DNA from: Agelas oroides
Lineage: Eukaryota > Porifera > Demospongiae > Agelasida > Agelasidae
DNA: 64,000 nucleotides
Reading direction: 5' to 3'
Assembly: GCA_949130485.1 (NCBI GenBank)
Contig: OX422203.1
Location: 3,129,178 to 3,193,177, forward strand
Below the pieces are notes generated by a model. The model did not search any database. It saw only the letters and a program-made list of their open reading frames with translations, and was not told the origin of the DNA. Positions 56,789 through 64,000 of this stretch are shown piece by piece. Each line of letters starts with the position of its first letter. Positions within the stretch are counted from its first letter, which is position 1. The translations under genes and the position numbers were made by a program.

Positions 56789-57388
56789 CTAGCTATTTTT
56801 TTGTTCTTCTAGTTTCCTGTTAGCCCTGAGGATATCCCCAGGACTGGGATAGGGTCTCATCTGGAACAGTGGCCCATTAGCCGTGGTATCAACTCCCGTC
56901 TTGGCTTCACCACGCCTGTCAAGGCCTGTAGACCAAGTGCCTCTGTGAACAGCAGTAATGTAAAAGATGGGTAAAGGTTTCACTGCACTTTTGTACAACA
57001 ATGCCGAACATACAAACACACAAAGGCCAAACACACCGTTATAAAGGTAAGTGAATACCTGGGGGTATCCGAGTAGGCTGCTGGGTCCATTGGATCCAAC
57101 TCATCTCTGGGTTTTCCTATTATAGCCATGCATAGGAGGATGGCTATCAATTCCAAGGTCAAACCTACTCATGTGTCTAATCAGTTAAGCACTTACTTTC
57201 CTTCTTGACTGGCTTGGTGTACGGAGCACGTCTGTAAATGTATTTCTCCTTCTTGGGTTTCTCCACCAGACTCCCCTTGGTCTGGGGCTAACAGAGCATA
57301 CACCAGCATCAATAACATTGCTAAGGATTCTAAATGTAACCATTGCAGACCTCTTTCTTCTCTTCTGGTTCTGACTGCACAAATCGAG
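56789..57388 (-). CDS. PQBP1: Polyglutamine-binding protein 1 homologue, C-terminal exons
   Basis: Exons 57388-57351, 57287-57197, 57116-57059 and 56942-56789 join in phase and give ~113 residues ending at a TAG. The end reads [20 protein letters not shown], then [20 protein letters not shown], then [17 protein letters not shown], nearly the same as the C-terminus of animal PQBP1. In known PQBP1 this disordered tail binds the spliceosomal U5-15kD protein. The N-terminal WW domain should precede it, but I find no WW-like exon between 57388 and the kinase gene's stop at 58659. The first visible exon starts at an AG acceptor, so upstream exons must exist or have been lost. The region upstream carries microsatellites. 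Confidence 0.9.
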
Positions 57389-57461
57389 CTGCAGAAAGAG
57401 AGTGGAAGAACACAACAAGGTAACTTAGCTCAACATAACTTAAAGTTGTGTATACTTTCAA

Positions 57462-57463
<2 letters not shown>

Positions 57464-57492
<29 letters not shown>

Positions 57493-57532
57493 TACATACA
57501 TACATACATACATACATACATACATACATACG
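57464..57532. repeat. (CA)n(CATA)n compound microsatellite
   Basis: (CA)13 followed by about ten CATA units, upstream of the visible PQBP1 exons. Confidence 0.9.
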
Positions 57533-57539
57533 AAATAAC

Positions 57540-58440
57540 AGCTTCATAATCATGCTACTCTGTCCGGGAATTACGTAGTCGGGCACATCATATTCCACAC
57601 TGCTGAAGGACTTAGAGTGGCAGTGACGTTATGTAACAATGCCGTGATAGTGTGCTTGTATGGATAGACTAGTTTCGAACCAAGACCGATTCGAGACTAG
57701 GAATAGACCTTCTGTACTATATTTGACTGTACATTCATAAATGTTGGTGCGTTGCAAATGATACTTTTTGAGCAAGATCATTTGAGTAATATTTCATGAG
57801 TCACTACAAACTGGTAATCAAGAGTAATGGCCATGACAATAACTTCTTATTCCAGAGCACAGATTGTTAGATAAGTTTTGTGGGATTATAGCAGAAGTAC
57901 CAAAACTTTTATCGATTATTTTGGACCATTACTTCACTGCCAATGATGCTGCTGACACTGCCAAGAAAAAATTCTTTCTTGAGCACCTGTGAAGCACAGT
58001 AGTAGTTGCCATGAAGAACTGACACTACTAACTCACAACAAAGTAAAGTAAATGATGATCACTATACAGCAATATCGGTGCAGAATCACAGGAGTCACAA
58101 AGACTCACTTTCTCAAGGAGACGTAGGCACACCTGTCTATACATTAACCCGCCAGAGAACCTAAATCACACCATCTGCCTGTCTCAATGGTGGTGAACTA
58201 TCAAGATGAAAATTTAAAGAAGAGCGTGCAAGTGTGTTATCGGTGTGGCAACATACTATGATACGTTAGTGTGCATGTACCCAAGAAATAATACTCAGAG
58301 TGAGAGAGACCTTGGTCTATCAAACTAGACCATCTCTCACTCACCTCCAGAAAAGTTGCTTTGCTGGAGGTAAGAGATGGCCTTGCCTGATAGACTAGCA
58401 ACCTGCAATCCATACCTAGCCGTAGCAGGTGTCTACCAAG
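57540..58440. other. Stretch between PQBP1 exons and the kinase gene, no exon seen
   Basis: I scanned the minus strand for a WW-domain exon and found none. Two complementary words around AGAGATGG (58329 and 58372) form a small hairpin. Nothing else stands out. Confidence 0.4.
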
Positions 58441-58479
58441 TGTGTGTGTGTGTGTGTATGTGTGTGTGTGCATGCGTGC

Positions 58480-58543
<64 letters not shown>

Positions 58544-58552
58544 ATGTGTGTA
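58441..58552. repeat. (TG)n microsatellite
   Basis: Long (TG)n with a few TATG and CGTG units, about 100 bp downstream of the kinase-kelch stop codon. Confidence 0.92.
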
Positions 58553-58658
58553 TGTCATGTGGGCGAGTTGGAGATAGCCTCAAATAAACATCGTCCTCCT
58601 CCAGATTTGGTAACCAGATGGTATTAACAAATCATAGGAACACAGAACACATGCATAA

Positions 58659-60977
58659 TTAAACAATGCTGGCAATTTCTACAGAGTTAGTAATGCCACC
58701 AGATGTACCACCACCCACTACCATGAGCTCATTGTGAGGGAGGACTGCCACTAGACATCGATATCGAGGAGTTGACATGTGGCTGATGACCTCCCAGGAG
58801 TTAGTTATTGTGTTGTATGTATGAATTGCAGTTGTCTTTTTATCATCTGAATCACACCCGCCCACAGCCAGCAGTTGTCCACGCAGTGAGGCACATGTGG
58901 ATAAGGTAACTGGAGTATCAGCTAGTTTGTGCCACACAGTAACTCGGGTAGCTAATGACAAACTTTTCATTCGTGCTCCCAGGGTCTGTGGCTGGCAAGA
59001 CTGAAGGGCAGCCAGTGAGCAAGTGAATACTGACTTTGATTGTTCGCACCTCTGATCCCAACCTCCTAGCATGTAAACCTGGTTTCCACAGAGAGTCGCT
59101 GATGCTTGTGTGAGTGGGTGAGGGAGGCTGCTGGCTGTAGACCACTCTAAGGTCTCTGTATCCATCACTTCAACGGTGCTAAGATTCTTGTCTTTTTCGC
59201 CTACCCCTCCTGCCACCACCAGAGACCTACCATTGCACACTACAGCAGTCACACAGCGCTTGGTTGGCATGGGGGGTAACTGCTTTGTCCATTTGTTATC
59301 AGTGAGGCTGAAGAGTGAGTTCGTGACTTTATGATTAGTTGGTGTTTTCCCACCAATGGCAATGAGAAGACTGTGGACAATTGCTAGACTGAAATCATAG
59401 TTAGGACAGTCGGGAAGTTCTGACCATTTAGTGTGAGCAGAAAGGTAAACAATTACACGATTTGACTGAACATCTCCAAGCCGGAAATATGCTACACTTC
59501 CATCTGCAGCAACCACTTCTCCACACATTCCACATGGTGCCCTCCGACCATCTCGCCATCTCAACTTGATGCTACCCAAACTTGCTGCTCTAACGCTAGT
59601 CTCCACTTCCATTTGTCTATGACTACCTGTCTGCCTCAACTGCTGTTGCAGCTCTCGGATTTGTCTCTGCTGATGTTGGATTGTGTTTGTCTTCTCCAAA
59701 AGGTTTTGCTGCAACTCTACAGTCATTTGCTCACTGGATTGCAGCTGTTTTCTGAGCTCCTGAATTTCTTGCTGACGTGCAGCTATCATTATGGCTGCTT
59801 CTTTGTTCTCTAGCTGGGAGTCTTCACCAGTTAGATGCTGCTGAAGAGTTTGTAGTTGGTCATTGGTTGCAGTGAACAGATGTTGTAGTTCCAGAATCTG
59901 CTGTCTTTGTTGCTGGATTTCTTGTTCCTTCCCTTGCAGTTGTTTCCTCTGGATGTGAAGCTGTTGTTGAAGATCATGAAAGTTCTGTGATTGTTGCATT
60001 TCTGTTCTTCTACTTTCTCCATTAGCACTTTGTGTTGGTTTGGCAGACTGCTGCACACTCTCAGTGTACTTGGAGAATGCTTTCAATCTGGATATGCGAC
60101 CACAAAGCTCATGACAAGATGGTCTTTCCCTGTCACTGTCCTTCAGACAGCTGAGAGCAACTGGCAGTAGGGGGTGGGATGGACCGATCAGATTGATGTG
60201 GGATTGTCGACGTTCAATTTCAGGAACTACTACCTGAACTCGACCAGAGGGAGCCCTTGGATCATTGATTTCTATAGTGTTGAAACGATTTCCAGGGTAA
60301 GGAAACTGCCGGGTCATGATCTGAATACACAGAACACCAAAAGAAAAGCTGTCCAGCATTTCAGTGTACACAGGGGGCTCCCCTAGTGCTTCTGGGGACA
60401 TATAAACGACTGTGCCTGGGCACATAGTGAGGGGGGTGAGATTGGCTGTGCTGTGGTTCACATTGTAAAGCTTTACCATTCCAAAGTCGGTCACTTTGGC
60501 TCTGCTGCCTGCAATCAATAACACATTGTTGCTTGATAGGTCTCGATGGATAATACCATTGGAGTGGAGGTAGGAAAGGGCCAAAGCTATGTCATGGCAT
60601 AGATTTACCTCAGTGTGGTAGGGGAGTGGTTCATGAGATCGCTCCAGGAATTGGGTCAAACTCTCATCCATTAACTCCATTAGGAGCACTGGCAGTTTTG
60701 AATCAGGATCACGATATGTGCCCAAATACAGGACAATGTTTGGGTGCTTTATGGCACTCAAAAGACGGCACTCTTGCTCAAATTTTTGCACGACACTTAT
60801 ACTTCCTGGGGTAGTAAACTGAAAGAGTGCAGGGTGGAGCACTTTAGCAGCACAGGGCAAGTCATCACACATGGCCTTGCAGACGGCACCATACGACCCA
60901 ATGCCAAGAGACTCAGTTTTTAACATTGTAACTCTTGGATAGCGAAACTCATACTGAGATTGTGGGTGCTGAGCCAT
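58659..60977 (-). CDS. Protein kinase - coiled-coil - kelch fusion, intronless
   Basis: A single exon of 772 residues. The kinase domain (~15-300) has the glycine loop GIGSYGAV (25-32), lysine K45 (CAAKVL), HRDLSSNNVLL (HRD 144-146), DFG (164-166) and MSPE (193-196), so it should be active. The HRDLxxxNVLL form fits a tyrosine-kinase-like (TKL) group. Residues ~320-460 are Gln-rich heptad-like coiled coil (QQQRQQILELQHL, QHQQRQIRELQQQL). Residues ~490-772 contain about four or five kelch-type blades (SLLIAIGGKT, RSLVVAGGVG, QVYMLGGW, QLLAVGGCD, ELMVVGGGT). Signalling through substrate capture by the kelch propeller is inference. A probable 5' UTR intron ends with TTGCAG 13 bases upstream of the ATG. 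From memory, kinase-kelch fusions are a sponge-expanded type. Confidence 0.93.
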   Translation of the reverse strand: MAQHPQSQYEFRYPRVTMLKTESLGIGSYGAVCKAMCDDLPCAAKVLHPALFQFTTPGSISVVQKFEQECRLLSAIKHPNIVLYLGTYRDPDSKLPVLLMELMDESLTQFLERSHEPLPYHTEVNLCHDIALALSYLHSNGIIHRDLSSNNVLLIAGSRAKVTDFGMVKLYNVNHSTANLTPLTMCPGTVVYMSPEALGEPPVYTEMLDSFSFGVLCIQIMTRQFPYPGNRFNTIEINDPRAPSGRVQVVVPEIERRQSHINLIGPSHPLLPVALSCLKDSDRERPSCHELCGRISRLKAFSKYTESVQQSAKPTQSANGESRRTEMQQSQNFHDLQQQLHIQRKQLQGKEQEIQQQRQQILELQHLFTATNDQLQTLQQHLTGEDSQLENKEAAIMIAARQQEIQELRKQLQSSEQMTVELQQNLLEKTNTIQHQQRQIRELQQQLRQTGSHRQMEVETSVRAASLGSIKLRWRDGRRAPCGMCGEVVAADGSVAYFRLGDVQSNRVIVYLSAHTKWSELPDCPNYDFSLAIVHSLLIAIGGKTPTNHKVTNSLFSLTDNKWTKQLPPMPTKRCVTAVVCNGRSLVVAGGVGEKDKNLSTVEVMDTETLEWSTASSLPHPLTQASATLCGNQVYMLGGWDQRCEQSKSVFTCSLAALQSCQPQTLGARMKSLSLATRVTVWHKLADTPVTLSTCASLRGQLLAVGGCDSDDKKTTAIHTYNTITNSWEVISHMSTPRYRCLVAVLPHNELMVVGGGTSGGITNSVEIASIV

Positions 60978-61999
60978 TGTTTTTCAAGACCTGCAAGTGA
61001 AATTTATAAGCATATGCATACTACCACAGATCCTTGTAACATATACCTAGTTACACACAAAAGCTTTCATTATGCTCATATGTATTATCACAAAGAATGC
61101 AGCTAGTTGGGAGCTAGTGTTAGTTCAGTATCAGCTCTCACCAAAGTCTTCTCATGCATGGGAAGGATAGTCACACAAGTATAGTAACCAACTCCTTTGC
61201 TCAAACAGGACATACTAACAACTATTGTTGCATTACAGGTACTACACACTGACCTTCATTGAGTATGACACACTGATGATCTCAGTCTTGATCCACTTTT
61301 CAGGAACTGACTTGAAGTGTACACCTCTTACTTACACCCGACTCGTTCAGACTCAAATCCACGGAGAATACTCTATTACTTCCTTATATGGTAAACCAAT
61401 TGTATTTCTATGAATTTCAGCATCATGAATGTGACTACAAAAATTCATGTGACCCACAAGCCCACCCACAACCGCATGTGCACTCAGACATATTTTATAC
61501 CTTCATTAGTCTGTTGCTGGTAAAGTCCCCAGCACCACAGTAATGTATTCAAGCTCAAGGCATTCATGGAACCCTTATGGTAAATTTCTGTCAGTATGTC
61601 GCAGTGGCACCCAGCTACTCCATAACATCACACACCAGGTATAGGAAAACATTCCATGAGGCAGAGACACTGTGAAGTCACTACAACTGCTGGTACGCAA
61701 CAACTATGAAAGGCAGTGGTTCTCATGTGTGATATGTACGTACCTTGATCCCCCTAACATGGTCTTTCTACCTTTGTGAAAATACATCAGGCCCTCCCCA
61801 CTGTTCCATGCTGCAGGAGACAAACATCTGGGGGAGGCCTGAGGATAGAGCTAACTAAAACTAACAATACATGAAGTGTAACGTTAACACACTTATAGTC
61901 CTGAGTTTTGTGAACCAGAATAGTACCTTGGGTTATATGGAACATTGACATTGCAATGATTCTGCAATATATAAATAATTTATTATATACTACTCTGAT
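60978..61999. other. Upstream of the kinase gene, no other gene seen
   Basis: Contains the probable 5' UTR intron acceptor at 60991-60992. The remainder is AT-rich without a plausible frame. Confidence 0.4.
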
Positions 62000-62364
62000 T
62001 TTAGTAGCACCTAGAAGATAGACAGCTACTGCGCATGCGTGGTACAAAGGTCGTTGCTGTGTGCATAGCTTCAGGCTGCTGGCCTGTTTCTAGCTTTGGA
62101 TGGCACCAGCACGCGTACCGATCCCTCTACCAGTGGAAGAAAGTACCGTAAGTTAGTAAATAATGCCGTCTTCATCCGGGAAAGCTTATTTGTTGGTTCA
62201 GCAGTGGCTAAGAGTGTATTCCAATTAGAGCACATGCCATGGTTGCTACGCAGCATATGCCCTGCGGGCTATGAAATACGAACTATCGAATAAAATTATG
62301 GGAAAATATTATTTGTCATGTAGGTCTATGGGAAATACTATGGGCACGTATACTAAGTATATAA
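62000..62364. repeat. Dispersed repeat (copy 2), uninterrupted
   Basis: Matches 51389-51714 and then 53224-53282 continuously, showing the pre-insertion structure of that locus. Most of the ~20 differences are substitutions. The right end is GCACGTATACTAAGTATATA. Confidence 0.85.
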
Positions 62365-62365
62365 T

Positions 62366-62950
62366 TCTGAACGAAAACAAGCACATGTAGGGATGGAACC
62401 CTCAAACACCAACCAAACTAGATGGGAATGACACCACAATACTTTCCACCATCCCTACATCTTGTGCCAACTATGCCTTGTGTTAGTGGTGTGCATAGGA
62501 GGGTTGTGGAAGGCAGTGGGGTGGGTAGTCCTGGGTGTGTAGTGCATGTTTATGTGTATGGAGACTGAGTTATGTTGTGGATATAGCTGCAATGCAGTTG
62601 CTACTGAGCATGGCCAAGACATATGTAGAAACTGTAGAGTGAATGAGCAGTGCTGGGTCTGTATAGCATGTTAGAGTAGTGTAAGTTATGTTGTGAAAAT
62701 TTTATTACTGCTGGACATGGCAGATATGGATTGTCTTTTATGTGGAAGGCTGTGGAGAGAGCAATGCTGAGTGTTGTGTTCATTTAGTGGGTGTGGATAG
62801 GGTAATGTACTTTTAGAGGGTTTTGTGGTGTGCATAGTTGGCAAAATGGCACAAGATGTAGGGATGGTGGAAAGTATTGTGGTGTCATTCCCATCTAGTT
62901 TGGTTGGTTTTTGAGGGTTCCATCCCTACATGTGCTTGTTTTCATTCAGA
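62366..62950. repeat. Foldback element: inverted arms bounded by TGTAGGGATGG
   Basis: Arm 62366-62473 and arm 62841-62950 are inverted copies (GAAAACAAGCACATGTAGGG; GATGGGAATGACACCAC; AAGATGTAGGGATGG). The ~370-bp loop is G/T-rich on the plus strand with loosely repeated AGTTATGTTGTG and GAGCA(G/A)TGCTG words and no frame. It inserts next to the right end of the dispersed repeat. Confidence 0.85.
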
Positions 62951-64000
62951 AAACTTTTCTGTGACTTGTTCCTGTTGTTTGTTTTTTTTTTGTTTTTTTT
63001 AGGGGAAGATGCATGATCTGTAACGTACGAAAGTATAGAACTTTAAATTCAAATGCTTCCAAGTGGAAAGTATAGATCCAAACATCAAACTTCTTTATCT
63101 ATGGTGTTTAGAAGCCCAAGCAAAGCCTCATAAAACCCAAGTGCAAAGTGCACGGTTTTTATGAGGCTTTGTACAGGCTTATAATTCCATAGATCCCTAA
63201 CGCTGTGGTGTCAAACCGATTTAGACATAGCTACTCACCATCAAACTGTTGCTGTAATGGAGTTACGACTCCATACTATGTGACCTCTGTGGGGACGAAG
63301 TCTATGGAGAATTTTTCGGTGCACCCAATAATTAGCGCGAGCGTGAGCCAGCCCCACACTAGTTTGTTGAACGGCGGAATTTCTCTGATATATATATATA
63401 TATATGTATCATACGTCGTACGTCATCTGCATGCGTACGCGTGCCGCGTACGGACACTATGCGTGTGATCTAATTGGGAACACGTGCGCACACTTTTAAA
63501 GTCGGATTTTATAGTTGTTTTGCTGCTTGCAGTGAACATGTATATTCTGAATACTTCCAGAACAGCTCTGAAACCATTGGAAGACAAGGAAAACAGGCTA
63601 CACTGCGCACACGAGAACGAGAGAGAGAGAGTGCGACATGGGGCAGAAACAGCCAGGCAAAGGCAGGAAAGATTAACGAAGCGGAGTGAGATAGGGCTAG
63701 GCGCTCTACCCACAGTGCGCTCTACCCACAGTGCCGATGCATAAATTTGTATAAATATCCTATTGTGCGTTGTGCGTAAGATACATTGAAAACATGCAGT
63801 ATATACATGTACGTAACTACCATGCTGCCTATAAATACACGATACAACTCGCTCACGCTCGCCCCACAATGCACCGCATTCGCCTAGTAGTTCACATGGA
63901 GTGAGAGGAGCTGAACAACTACCAGTTTCTGTGGCCGCCTCCTCTAGTGTGGTGGTTTTTGAATGAAGCCACTGTTGACTTGGTGCTACTAGATGCACTA
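62951..64000. other. Right edge of window, no gene assigned
   Basis: Contains T runs at 62981-63000, the hairpin at 63122-63171, a (TA)n run at 63390-63405 and a CG-containing region (63420-63500). A long minus-strand open frame (63423-63998) is low-complexity and was not accepted as a gene. Confidence 0.4.
63122..63171. repeat. Perfect-stem hairpin, AAGCCTCATAAAA
   Basis: AAGCCTCATAAAACC and GGTTTTTATGAGGCTT pair around AAGTGCAAAGTGCAC, giving a ~16-bp stem and a small secondary stem. It could be a tiny MITE or a transcript hairpin. Confidence 0.7.

Noticed and set aside
63423..63998. 191-codon minus-strand open frame at the window edge
   Set aside because: Composition is Ser/Cys/Leu-rich low complexity across a CG- and GA-repeat region, no motif is recognisable, and it is truncated at the edge.

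Overview
This is animal nuclear DNA: spliced genes with canonical GT/AG introns, single-exon animal-type genes, and roughly half the window in transposons, miniature elements and satellites. A marine sponge (demosponge) is the best guess. The support is a kinase/coiled-coil/kelch fusion, a Cys-rich multipass membrane protein of a type recalled from sponge and cnidarian gene sets, short introns, and many 8-bp-duplicating miniature elements. No rRNA, tRNA, CRISPR or bacterial operon is visible.

Layout. 25-9201 (+): a Ser/Thr/Gln-rich protein gene of at least 11 phase-consistent exons with mobile elements in its introns. 10642-16019 (-): a Ty3/gypsy LTR retrotransposon with ~1%-divergent LTRs and a 5-bp target duplication. 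It is broken by a 904-bp DNA element inside gag, an inverted protease segment and one stop codon in pol. 16103-19359 (-): a two-exon retinol-dehydrogenase-like SDR whose catalytic Ser and Tyr are replaced. 20-27 kb: intergenic, with hairpin miniature elements, dispersed repeats and a ~1 kb minisatellite. 27579-29447 (+): an intronless multipass membrane protein. 31172-33474 (-): a ubiquitin-like-domain protein. 33.8-35.0 kb: a dead LINE. 36298-37032 (+): a CBM21 (PPP1R3-like) protein. 37238-44434 (-): a nine-exon LOTUS-RRM-Tudor gene, the most interesting gene here. 45.8-47.3 kb (-): a second LINE. 48.3-49.3 kb (+): a TTC7-like relic. 51.2-53.3 kb: a nested palindromic repeat with a 755-bp tandem duplication. 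53.9-55.4 kb (-): a frameshifted astacin protease. 56789-57388 (-): the C-terminal exons of PQBP1. 58659-60977 (-): an intronless kinase-kelch gene. 62.0-62.95 kb: a dispersed repeat and a foldback element.

The cellular genes have no shared operon-like logic. They touch germline RNA granules (LOTUS/Tudor), splicing (PQBP1), glycogen/PP1 targeting (CBM21), PI4K scaffolding (TTC7 relic), secreted proteolysis (astacin) and signalling (kinase-kelch). The strongest unexplained material is repeat structure: elements with CCGTA ends and TA duplications, elements with 8-bp duplications, foldbacks bounded by a TGTAGGGATGG motif, and microsatellites that start exactly at splice donors.
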